Shown here: piece by piece, positions 48,253-62,562 of the stretch
Layout of the letters: each line of letters starts with the position of its first letter
Numbering within the stretch: position 1 is the first letter of the stretch
Source: Monomorium pharaonis
Lineage: Eukaryota; Arthropoda; Insecta; Hymenoptera; Formicidae
Direction of reading: 5' to 3'
Assembly: GCF_013373865.1 (NCBI RefSeq)
Contig: NC_050470.1
Location: 4,696,373-4,760,372 of the forward strand
DNA: 64,000 bases
Made by a program: the position numbers and the translations under genes
The notes under the pieces: generated by a model
Seen by the model: the letters and a program-made list of their open reading frames with translations, nothing else
What the model was told of the DNA's origin: nothing
Database searches by the model: none

Positions 48253-49518
48253 TTATTCGGCAATTATGTAAACAAATTTTAAAAATAAAAATATAACTCT
48301 TTTTACAATATTAAATAAAGGATTATAAATTAGAGATTAAAATTCGACTAATTGGAATAAAATGGATTAGAATTAAAATCTAATTTATCAAATTGTAATT
48401 TCTAATTCACCATTTTTTATTTTCGAATATTTTGATGCAAGCATTTAACACAATAATAATTAATATAATTCTTAAATAAACTACTACAAATATGTTATAT
48501 AATAAATATGCTTTGAATATTTTTAATAATCAATTTAATAGTCTTAATAATTATTGAACATTTTTCTAATATTTTATTTTAACTCTTAATATATTATTAC
48601 TAAAATCAAATTTAATAAATTTTTTATAAAGTTTATTAAAAATTAATAATATCTATACATAATACATTATTAAACTATGTGATATATATAATATATATTA
48701 TATTTGAATTGAAAAAATGTCTTAGGAGTTATTCATTAAAGCTAAATAATATGAAGAAATATTAAACAAAATATTTCGAATTCAGATTTTATTCCAAACT
48801 TTGATTAACTGAAATGTAAATGTATAAAAAAAAGGAAAAAGAAAAAGGAGACAAAGAAAAAAAGATAAAGCAGGTAGAAAAGAATTGTTACGTCTGGAGG
48901 ACGTGATTTCCACTGACCATCGAAAAAGTTACGAAAAAAAGAAAACTTAGCTCAATGGTTATCGATGAACAAAAAAAGGGGAAGAAAATTTTTACTGCTC
49001 CTTTATTCGTCTTATCTCTTATTTTTGTTATTCTTTTTTTGCTACAATCGAATATTTCACGTTCTAGCGGTCATGCATGACCTTTAGGTTTGTGTGGGGA
49101 CTATGTTTAAGTTGACAAACAAAAAAAAAGTTTTAAACAAGAACGGCGCCATTAAGCTAAATGCTCGAGTTTTACTTAGAAAAAAATTTTAAAATTTATT
49201 AACTGAGATAAAACTGGATTTTTCTGTCAATGGGCAATGCTCTAGCTGCTCTAGCACGTTCCACTGCAAATAATTTAAATGAAATCTAAGGAAGCATAAA
49301 AAATTATTTTTTTTAAGTCTAAAGAATGTGAGAACTCGCTTTCCCTACCGTCCAAAACTAACATTCAGACAGAAACAAGAAGACTTAGAACCAATGGCTG
49401 ATTAATCAAATGGGTGATCAACTAGTGGAAATTACGATTTCTCCAATAGATAAACTAGTCTACCGTTATGATTACAGAATTAAAATAGAAAATTCCTTCT
49501 GTTTCCTTTCCTTCGCTG
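48253..49518. other. AT-rich stretch, no gene recognised
   Basis: Strongly AT-rich to 48900, then mixed. A perfect 14-bp palindrome GGTCATGCATGACC lies at 49069-49082, and an ACGTC-TGGAG-GACGT inverted repeat near 48888-48902. There is no supported coding region. Confidence 0.45.
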
Positions 49519-49550
49519 CCCCCCCCCCCTCACACACACAACGCGCGCGC
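49519..49550. repeat. C11-(CA)n-(CG)n composite microsatellite
   Basis: Eleven C residues, then TCACACACACA, then ACGCGCGCGC. A similar C9/(CA)/(CG) arrangement is found at 42920-42952. Confidence 0.9.
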
Positions 49551-52500
49551 ATAAATTGTTTAGATATCAGAGAAATAAATAATCTTACCTACATTATTGC
49601 AATTATTCATCGTCTTCCTTTAATGTGATATAATATAAACATATCAAAGTAACACATAGTTTATTTTTTAATGAGTTAACGGTATCAAGAAGCTTTTCAT
49701 GTGTGTTCTTCGATGAAACAATCTGATCTTTCAGACAACTGAGAGATCAAGCAATGAGACCTCGAGGTCCCGTGGATCATAGTAAGAGTGATATTCTTTT
49801 ACCATCGAATAAGCCGACTATTGATGCGCAACGACTGACTGATTTGTCCCTTCCTGCCTACTATTACGTCGTAAATGTAATTTCTAGGAAGACTTTACCG
49901 CGAGCTCTATCTGTCGAGTTATATGGCATATCATTGATGTCGGAACTCCGTAAAAATAATTAACAAAAGAAAATTTTGATTCTTGCACGATATCTTTCTT
50001 GCAATACTTAATTGCATCATTATATATTAATCTAGTGAATAATGTGTCGCGTAAGAATAATTTGATGTTGTTTTTTTTTCTATATAATCTTTGGCTTTTA
50101 TAAAATGCATATATAAAATTTGGAAATTTTTAATTAAGTTTAGAAGAATAAATATATACAAATTTAACGTATTCTATCTTTTGACGAATTATGCAGTATT
50201 GTTCTTTGCATATACATTTCTGTATTAAAGTGAAGGAATTATCCTCTATCGTCATAAAAAACAAATCGTGATTTATGAAAACCTAATTATAAGTTTTGAG
50301 ACTCAATAACGTCTCGTGTCTGGTGCTCTACGGATTGCAACCTGCAAGCGTTATACTGGCCTTACGCGCGCGCGACTCGCTCGTGACTCAGCCGTGAGAA
50401 ACGATTAGGCGAGGGAAAAAATGACTAGGTATAAGGATAATGAGTAGTCGGCAAGGAGAATAGCAAGGGCGACGCCGCGAAGGAACGCATGCTCGTGCCA
50501 TAATTTTCGGGGCGAATTAAGATTCTTCGGCGGTACACCCGGATAATAGAAGCTCCGGGTTGTGATAGTTAAAAATGTCTGCTAATGAACATATTATTAA
50601 AAAGAAGTCGCGTGGCAAACTTTTTATTTACGAGAAATATATTTAATTGTCACTAATAGATATAATCGTAAGATCTTACCGCTTTTGAAATATAATCAAA
50701 AAAATAATTCAACAATCACAGTACAAAAAAAATTAAAAAACTATGCAGCGATTTATAAGACCTGTTAAGCAGTAGATCAAAATTAAAAAAAAATTAGATA
50801 TAAACCTTGCGGAATAATGTTGTAAAATAAATCTAAAATAAAATTAAAAAACGATGTACAAACATATATATAGAAACATATACAAATTTAATTATTACGT
50901 AAAATTCTAAGTATTTTAATAGTTGTATGTAATCGATGTTATATTAACTGAGAAACAGAGATTACAAATTATCTCTACATAATATCGATATATTTCTGAA
51001 ATACCAAATGTATAGAAGAGCCTTTGCGGTCATAGCAAATAGATAGCTAATATTAATTTGTGAAACGATTATACTGAGTGGCTTATTTGAATTCACGAAT
51101 CGATTAGTTTTAGCAGATATTGGGTACGATTTATTACGCGGTTAAATATCTCATTTATGATCAAGTTAACTTAACTTACCGATTATAAAGTAATTTGCTC
51201 GCTACAAATTTGTTTTGATATTAACATTTAATATTTCAAATTACTATGTCTTTATTGTATTTTAAGATTATTTTTAATATTTTTCTTCATTTTAATAAAA
51301 TTCGTCAATTCTTAAAAATATATTCCATCTTGATCTAAATCAATTCTATCAAGAATAAATAATTGAAATTTTCGAGATTGACTGTCACAACTTAATATCT
51401 GTAATAAAAACTGTTTACGATACTTTATCTTAATTGTAAAAAATATTATATTATTGCATTTTGTAGTTATAATAAAACAAAAATATTAGTTTTTTTAAAA
51501 ATATTTCGTTAAAAAAATTAATTATATTTAACATACACATAATATTTTATGTCAAGAATCTAATATAAGAAATTTATTTATAACTAGGATTAATTATAAT
51601 AAAAGTTAAAGAATTTGTTTTTATTTCTTTTAGAATTAACATAGTATTTTTTAATAACTTCTGACATTAAAAGACTAGCACAATTCGTCGAAAACGATAT
51701 TTCGAGCGCACTGATTCGGCTTATCACTCAAATCTCCACCCTCGAAATAAGGAGAACGTGCCGCGGAATTCCGGCAATGAGACAGCCTGCAATCTTAATA
51801 ATTTGCATTCTGTCGGCGGTACTCGATAATGAGCAGCCGGGGGTATATTTACCGCGGTAACCCCGTCCCAACGACGACGATTGTCCACCCCCTTGAATCT
51901 TCGGCCGATAAATAACTTCCTTTTTCCGGGCCGCCGCTTTAAGCCGCAAAGAGGAGAGGAAAAGAGAAGAATCAGAGAACGCGGCGTTTTAATTTCCACC
52001 AATTAGAAATAATTGCGATTAATTATCTCGGACGAGATAAGAAAGAGAAAGAGAGAGGGCGGAAGAGAGGTGGCATCTGTTTAAGGGACGCCGCCCAGCT
52101 AACAGGAGGAACGAATAATTGAATCGCCCGAAGTTCCGACTTCGACAATGAGTGTTTCGTTTCACCTGAAACGAGCTTTCTTCCGCCGACGACGGTAAAG
52201 CTCGGCGCGCTACTGGTCTTTTGTTCCGACGAAGCTTTCAATTAACGGCCGAAGCATGCAATCCACCGGAGTAGCCACTGAAAATAAGGAATCTCGCGGA
52301 TAAAAGAAGCCACGACGTCTCGCTGTCGGACTTTCTTCGCGGTCGAAGAAATGCGAAGTCGTGATGATAAAATAATTTCGAAATTAATTAAATTTGATAA
52401 TAATTATATAGGTCATACAAATTTTTTTATTATATATAAATAATTTTATTACAATTTATTGAAGAATTTTGTAATAAAACAATATAAATGTAGAACATAT

Positions 52501-53760
52501 TACAACCATATTTTTGAATTAATATATAATACATCTTAATTACATTTCTGTTATCACTTGTGATATCTGATGTATTCAAAGCTTTTATATAATTTTTATT
52601 TAAGAAAAAATAATGTTAAAATAATTAAGTAAATATACAAAAAAAATTTTTAATGAACGCCCTAATTCAGAATCAATTGCCAGCAAAAAAAATCAAAATT
52701 ATTTTCAAGCGAATACTGCTCTATAAGCAGTAAAAGCATTTTTTAAATAAAAGAATAAAATTTGTATTATATATCCGAAAAAAGTTAGCGTCTTTTGCAA
52801 TACATGGTAATTTAGATTACTAATATTTCAATAGTACGAAACGATTGTTATTATTAGTACCTTCAAATAAATAATGAGGTAAAAGTAAAACTCCATATAC
52901 ACACACGGCATACGTCGCATGCATATTCCTGTATGCGAATAAATTCGCTCACGATGCTTCGGCGCGCAGGATGCCGCGGTACGCGCATGGGAATAAATCA
53001 GGTGCCTATTGATTTTGAACCATACAATCTGTTTCCCAGTCCGCTGCTTCTCTCGGCATGCTACTATGGGAATATCGAAGATGCCACCGCTGCATTTCTC
53101 GCCCGATTCGCAACGAAGGGTGTCGGTTTTAGATTTTACAGACCGCTTCGCTAGACGAATCCAGTGACCCTCGATTTTGAGTTGTCACGCAATGCCGTGA
53201 AATCTTTAAAACCGATTTCATGCAAGTCACTTTCAGGGATATTAGTGGCGTATTCATAATTTCATGTTATGAAAATACAAACTTCACGAATGAATGACGC
53301 AACGTGTTATATAATGGATTTTTCTTTTATAAAATAAAATCGCGGAATATTTTAATATATTTTCTCTGTTGCAAATTTATTGCAAAATATTCACATCATA
53401 TAACTGTTAGAAACATTATATAAAATGTTTAATATTGATGCTTAATTTCAAAGTCAAGTATAAGCGAAGCATGTACGGTAAGAGAAGAAGGGGCCGTTTT
53501 GACGGATCGACTTTATGAATATTAATGCCGCGATAGTCGTGGAGACATATTGTAATAATTATGCGTCCCGTACGCTATGGCGGAAATGTGGAGAAAGGAG
53601 GAAAAGACAGGGAGAATTACCAGACAACGAAAATTATTCTTGCGGCGTGAGTCATAAATGGTAGATAATAAATCTATATATTTTATTAATAATTGTTCGA
53701 TTTGATATATTATTGTTTCAAGAAATTTGATATATATATATATAATCCAAGTAGTACGTA
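49551..53760. other. noncoding stretch, no gene recognised
   Basis: AT-rich DNA is broken by CpG-bearing patches at 49720-49960, 50290-50600, 51680-52380 and 52900-53230. The 50290-50600 patch has a perfect 7-bp inverted repeat ACCCGGA/TCCGGGT at 50537-50560. Frames of 60-92 codons in these patches overlap in opposing registers without recognisable domains. An (AT)n run occurs at about 53731-53743. Confidence 0.4.
51680..52380. promoter_or_regulatory. candidate regulatory patch with ATTA-core cluster
   Basis: A 700-base patch of unique mid-GC sequence. Around 51990-52025 there is a tight run of homeodomain-type cores (CAATTAG, AATAATTG, GATTAATTAT), and single TAATTTGCAT- and CAATTAACGG-type words lie elsewhere. 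Minus-strand frames of 92 and 73 codons overlap it in different registers and look like chance. An enhancer or intronic conserved element is a reasonable inference but unproven. Confidence 0.2.
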
Positions 53761-53769
53761 AAGTTGTAA

Positions 53770-54170
53770 AACAGCTGCGATAGTGTTGTGCAGTTTAAAT
53801 CACAGCATTTTTGTCTAGCACAGCTACTGCCACAACATCATTACAACGTTTTGACAATGTTGTAGCAGTAAAAATGGGATAACACTTTTAGGTTTTCAAA
53901 ATATTGTTGCTGTTATTTAACTGTTTAGCTATTTTGCTATAAACAAATTATAATAACCTCTTCACAGCAAAATAGTGTTTGTCACAATGACTTCACAGCT
54001 ATCAAAATAGCTGAAATAGCTGTTGCAGTATTTTGACTTTTTTATTAGCTGTTGTAATGCTTTTGCAGCTAAAAATTTATCAAAATAGCATTTGCTGTCA
54101 AATAGCTGCAAATCAAAGCTAGTTGAACATTATAACATTGTTATAATCAATTTTTTGCTGTCGCAGATAA
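53770..54170. repeat. cluster of CAAAATAGC / AGCTG words in both orientations
   Basis: Within 400 bases the word CAAAATA or its complement occurs at least six times (for example near 53897, 53930, 53968, 54003, 54030 and 54080). AGCTG or CAGCT occurs at least eight times (near 53772, 53821, 53997, 54010, 54018, 54047, 54065 and 54104). One pair, CTATTTTGCT at 53929-53938 and AGCAAAATAG at 53966-53975, is a perfect 10-bp inverted repeat. There is no regular period. It may be a decayed satellite or foldback element, or a dense protein-binding cluster. Confidence 0.55.
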
Positions 54171-55289
54171 TATAGTTAGACTTTGTTACTTAGGAATAGT
54201 AACTTTTTAATTAAATTCATCACTGACTTAAAATAATTAAAAAATTCAAAATAAAAACCGATAAATTATTGTGCAGCACTAAAGCGATTAGTTTATTTAT
54301 GGGCTTTGTGTATATTGCTTCTATTTCCTTAACACGTTTGCTTCCATATTCTTACATCAAAGATTATCGTTATAATTCAACAGATAGAGATCGTTGAGAA
54401 TTGAAACGATCGATAATAAATCCCTCACGCTCTATTCGAACGTCTATAAAAATTTAATTCGCTCCCATCGCCTACTTACAGAATTTATCAATTTTTCTTC
54501 AATGCTTATAGCCGCTATACTAGTAAAATCGCCATGATTGTTATTACATGATTACGGTATAACGGGAAGATCGATGAGCGCTCTTCAGTGATCGGTAATA
54601 AAATCCCAGACAAGAATTTCTATCTCGTTGATCGCTAGACACGAGAATATTCCTGTATGATGTACATACGTATATATAGATATATATATGAAGAAAGAAC
54701 GGTTTTTGCTAAAGAATTTACTTAAGAATTTAGCTACATACAATTTTAAAAATAATTTTGTTAGGCCAAAATACTTATGAAAAATATTCAAGCATGATTG
54801 AGTAATGTAAAAAATTTTGACATTCTAGCAACTAGCTTATATAATTATCCATAATTTAATAAAATTATTTTCAGATCTCCACATAGCAGTACAAAATAAT
54901 TTAATGTATGAAGTCATAAGAATGATAATTTAAATTAAAAAATATTTTCAAAATCTGAAAGTGTTTTAAATAAAATAAATAAATATTATAAATAAAAGCT
55001 ATTTAAAGACAAGTCATAAGATAAAGGTCTTTTTAAATCAAATAAAAAGTAAAAAACTAAAAAACCTGTTACAGGTATTAAATATAACATGCTATATTAA
55101 TATCATCTATACCAATACATTTCCTTATATTACAAGAAAAATTTAACACACAAGTTTTATTGTTTCGAGAGAGCCCTGTCCTGAAAAATTCCACGGGGAT
55201 GATTTATATTTAAATATATAAAAAAAATATAATACAGCATAGTACAATATATCGAGCTACTTGAACCTACTTGAATTAATTTAGCTTAG
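54171..55289. other. AT-rich noncoding stretch
   Basis: AT-rich with a 7-bp inverted repeat GATCGTT/AACGATC at 54389-54411 and a TA-rich run around 54660-54690. No gene is recognised. Confidence 0.5.
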
Positions 55290-55418
55290 CCGTTACCCCC
55301 TGACACACGACGGCGACGACGAGAACGACGACAGGACGACAACGGATGAGGGGACGGACGAAGACGAAGGTGTCAAAAAGGGCGAGTAGGAGGGGCCGAG
55401 GCCTCTCGGATTCCACGA

Positions 55419-55508
55419 CCTCGGCTGCACCGGCAGATGCGGCCGGACCTACGCACGTCGTACGTCCGCACGTATGCCGCATACAACGTCGTGCCGGTGC
55501 AGCCGAGG
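55419..55508. repeat. 90-base GC-rich hairpin with 17-bp perfect stem
   Basis: CCTCGGCTGCACCGGCA at 55419-55435 is exactly complementary to 55492-55508. Inside it, ATGCGGC (55437-55443) pairs with GCCGCAT (55476-55482), and CGGAC (55444-55448) pairs with GTCCG (55464-55468). This gives 29 pairs in three stacked helices with asymmetric bulges (1 base against 9, then 0 against 7) and a 15-base terminal loop. The stem is GC-rich non-simple sequence, so it is much less likely by chance than the AT palindromes here. It could be a structured RNA, a microRNA-like precursor or an inverted duplication. Confidence 0.85.
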
Positions 55509-55637
55509 GGAAGAATAAGGTAGGCGTGTCGCGGCCGCGTTACGTGCGTGCGTGTACACGACAAAGAGAGATACGCGGGCATAAGCCGGCTTATTACGCG
55601 CCGCCGCGGGCTACAAACACGCCGAATAATGGCCGTG

Positions 55638-55666
55638 GCTCCGCGCAGCGGAGTAAGCTGCGGAGC
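55638..55666. repeat. 10-bp GC hairpin with 2-base bulge
   Basis: GCTCCGC-GC-AGC pairs with GCTGCGGAGC around a 7-base GGAGTAA loop, within the CpG island. Confidence 0.65.
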
Positions 55667-55866
55667 GGGCGGTATGTGCGCCCCAGTATCGTATTAAATT
55701 ATAATAATTCCGGCGCGAATTATTAGACCAACCGGGAGGAAGAAAGGAAGAGGAAAGCCGTACTGGGGGCCCGACTGGGCTGGTTACGCGCTTTTCGCGT
55801 ACCATTGCGGCACCATGTTGCGGCCCAGGTGCGCCATGCCGGAGGTTTCGACATTTGTTAACAAAT

Positions 55867-58800
55867 ATTTTAAGTCGTAACCAGACACCCCCGTCGAATA
55901 GGAAACAGCAACATATAATTCATTGATCACAGAAGAGGTTAATAAAAGAAAATTTGAAATCGAAAAGAAGCAAGCCGTATCGACAAACAAAGATTCAGCA
56001 AAGATATTCATATCGCTATCTAAATAAATATTTTACTTATGTATTTGTACAACTTGATAAAAAGAAACAGAAAATAAAAGAAACAGAAAATAAAAGAAAA
56101 TTTTTATCATTTAATTTACCGCTTTTTTCATTATGCTATGTAAAATTTTATGTTAAAAAGATTCAGGATAGTATATCTTTATATCAAAACGCTATCAATT
56201 TTAATTACAACAAATTTTCCCCAAATATCGATTTTAATGTGATCCAACGATGATTTCTGGAAAATATAGAACAAAAATTTCTGCACACCTTGTAAGATGA
56301 TTCATTATTAATGCTCTAACATTCGCTTCAAGCGAAACCTATTACCGCTACTTCGTTTCTATTGCATAATGCATTTTGCTCACAAGATGATGTTACATTT
56401 GGCGAACACGCAGCGTGCTATACGTCGCGATAATTCTGCGAATTAAATTGCAAATGCCGACGTATTCCCAAGCAGTATGATATATAGCAACGGGTTAATT
56501 TGATTCATCTAGGTTGTAAATATATCTTTCTTCCGACCAACCCGCTCCACACGCCTCTCCACGATTAACAATGCGCATGCGGTGGATGAAAGCGCGTCCG
56601 TAACAAAATGTTACATGAATTATAAACCGGTACGCATCATAATTCTCTTCTAATCCGCAAGCGTCAGCCAACAAATTTTCATCAATTGTGGACTTATTTA
56701 GTTAAAATTGAACATTAAGGTTCGCAATGCTTTTTTAATAGAGCTAGTTGTTATTTTAATTATACAGTTTAATAAATAAATTTTGTGACATGCAAATATA
56801 TATTTATATATACGTGTTTCCGTTATTTACGTAGATTATATGAATTCAGATAGTTTTATTTTAAATAATTATAATATATAAAACAACTGAAAATAATTAT
56901 ATCAAGAATCAAGAATATAAGCTAAAATTAATTATCCGTACAGATTACGTTAAGTGATCATTCGCTCATTTTAGGAAAAAGAGACGTTCGTTAGAACTGA
57001 AACTGCAACGAACTTGGGAGGCCTAATTACACCGTCGAACGCGAAGAAATCGAGAACCCCGATATACCTACCGACGATCGAGTTTCCGTATCTTTCGTGT
57101 CGGGGGAATAGCTACGAGGAGCCAATTATGGTTTCCTTCGTCATTGTCGAGCCCGAAGCGGCTCACATTACCAGCGCGGGGAAGAGCGGCCCAAGAAAAA
57201 CGCGATAGCGAGAATCGTCTCGTACACTCGCGGAGGGTTGAAACTATTTCGTGCGAGCTCGCCGGGCTTTGTGTCCGATGACGAGGATGACAGGCACGTA
57301 AACGACGCGTTTCCGGTCTACGCACCGACAGATGCTGATACGCGTAGGTCTGGTAAGAGCTGCGGAGAGACAAGAAGTAGACGTATACTTTATACTTATC
57401 AAGACATAGAGGAATTAATAAGATTGCTGCGTTATTACGAGAATCAAGGATCCACTGCGATGTCGTCTCTATACTCATTTGTCCACTTTCATTTACGTTC
57501 TTATGTAATTTAGTTCCTTCTATTCTAGATGAACTCTTATAAGGTGACAATTAAATATAGAATTAAATATAAAATATACATATAATCAAATTTTAAAAAA
57601 ATATTTCCGTCATAATAATAATAAATAAATTATATTTCTATATTATTGCAATTTAAAAAATTATTATTGCATAAAAAAAATAAAATTTTAGAAAACTTGT
57701 GTAACTTCTTTATTTCTTAATCGAAAGATCCAAGATAGAAATTTAATATATTTAATACTTATATAGGTGTTAAAGTTCAAAAGAGCAACAATTGCATTAA
57801 TTAATAATAAAAAGGAGTGTCCGTGTTAAGTGTTCGGAGAAAGAAATTAGCGACTGCTTCAGTTTCAGAAGCGTAGAAGAACGTGAGAAGGAATGAATCC
57901 GGGCCGATAATGTGGGTGACCGACGATGCGTCAATATTGAATCGCTGAGGAAACGTTGTGTGCGAGCGTGAAGTGGTCGTGCACCGTTTTGAGACTGACA
58001 ACGGGACCGATAAAATTTATCGTCTATTCTTGAGAACGACGTTCGAGAAAGAAATATCAGTGTGAAAGAGAGTCGAGTAATGCTTTCTCGAGGCGTATAT
58101 ACTTCGGCGAAGACAAGTTAAATTCTATCGTCGGCCTTTCAAAATTCCACTACATTCAAGATATGCCAAAAATTGAAGTTTTGTGATAAATTGTTAGTTA
58201 TTAGAATTTTGTGAGTTTGCTAGCGTGAATTTAGCTTTCAAATTTATCATATTAAGCTTTTAAATAAGTGAGGTTTTACTTACTTACTCAAGACTTCGAG
58301 ATTTTATATACTAAATTTTAACTAATATCTCTGATTAATAGGTCCTATTTAAAATTAGTACTTCTGAAAAGATTTCACTAAATTGTCAGACATGAATGTA
58401 GGATTTTCAGATTTATGCGATATTTTCAGAGTTACGAGCTATGAACTGCGAAAGCGTGATTATAAATTTCGTACTTTCAATTTGTTTGCTTTAATGTAAT
58501 TCGTCTTATGTATTTATCTTACAAAAATTGATAAATTCTTGTTTAATTACGCAATAAATTTGTACAAAAATGTATATAATGTAAAAATACGTAAATATAA
58601 TTGATTATTTTGATTTTGAAAAATATTTATATATTTTGATATTAATTTTAATAACGATAGCATCGAATTAGATTCGATTTTCTTAAAAATTAACAAAAAT
58701 TAGTATGCAAAAAAATTATTTGTAGTAAATTTCTAATAATATTGTAATATCTTTATTACATAAATTCTTGTCAAAAAAGTTTTTAAAACATAACTGGATT

Positions 58801-59071
58801 ATTAGTTTATGTAACAAACGTGGGTATCAAAATATCTCTAATTGTGATGTCACCAAAAAAAAAACAGGACTAAATTAGAAATATTATATAAATCCAAATT
58901 ATCCCTGTCTCAATCGCAAAGATACAATCGCTTTGTGTTTGCAGGTGCAACTAATGTCTCTCTATTCAAAGCTGAACAAATAATTTTTTTCATCGTTTCG
59001 AAAGAAAGCAGCTTTAAATTCTTTTTAAAAAGTGCTAACTAGCAATTTTACTATCGAAACATATGCAAAAA
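55867..59071. other. noncoding stretch, no gene supported
   Basis: AT-rich to 56280 with a 16-bp tandem repeat (listed). Mixed patches lie at 56290-56680, 56930-57540 and 57800-58140, and 58140-59070 is AT-rich. The 56930-57540 patch is open on both strands: a minus frame of 160 codons (57068-57550) and a plus frame running from just after a stop at 57109-57111 to 57513 (134 codons, no ATG in the first part). I see no domain in either and cannot call a gene. Confidence 0.4.
56060..56101 (+). repeat. 16-bp tandem repeat, about 2.6 copies
   Basis: Two exact copies of AAAAGAAACAGAAAAT (56060-56075, 56076-56091) and a third, partial copy (AAAAGAAAAT) to 56101. Confidence 0.9.
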
Positions 59072-59287
59072 AACACGGTTTTACTGAAGCTTCTAAAAAT
59101 TTGGCTAGATACAGATCTAATTTTGTTGCGTCATCAAAATAATTACGTTAAACTCGAGCACGATAAAGTTTTTGAGCAACTACTCTTTCTCTTTGAGTGC
59201 CATATAAAATTATTTTAATAATACAACAAAGTTTTCAGATCTGTATTTAATGAAATTTTTAAATACCTACTTCAGCAAAACCGTATT
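59072..59287. mobile_element. degenerate foldback (MITE-like) element
   Basis: Left arm 59072-59128 and right arm 59224-59287 are imperfect inverted copies. They share CGGTTTT-(A/G)-CTGAAG at the ends, ATACAGATCT in the middle and TTTGTTG near the inner end. Complementarity continues inward (TCAAAATAATT against AATTATTTTAA), so most of the 216 bases would fold on itself. There is no coding capacity. Target-site duplications are not clear, and the divergence between arms suggests an old insertion. Confidence 0.65.
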
Positions 59288-62540
<3,253 letters not shown>

Positions 62541-62562
62541 GAGAGAGAGAGAGAGAGAGAAA
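62541..62562. repeat. (GA)n microsatellite
   Basis: About 22 bases of GA repeat after a GTGTGTATGTGAGT lead-in. Confidence 0.92.

Larger units (their letters stand above)
55290..55860. promoter_or_regulatory. CpG island, possible promoter or first exon
   Basis: This is the most GC- and CpG-dense patch in the window, bounded by AT-rich DNA on both sides. It begins with CGACGA-type triplets, contains the 90-base hairpin at 55419-55508 and a second stem at 55638-55666, and ends near a perfect palindrome ATTTGTTAACAAAT (55853-55866). A plus-strand frame of 126 codons (55346-55726) is Arg/Ala-rich and lacks any domain; minus-strand frames overlap it. An AAG/GTAGGC sequence at 55517-55525 resembles a 5' splice site. 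In insects such islands often mark promoters. That is inference; no TATA or initiator pair is evident. Confidence 0.3.

Noticed and set aside
55346..55726. 126-codon Arg/Ala-rich frame in the CpG island
   Set aside because: Low-complexity basic composition, spans a perfect hairpin, and no domain; treated as part of the island and not as a coding region.
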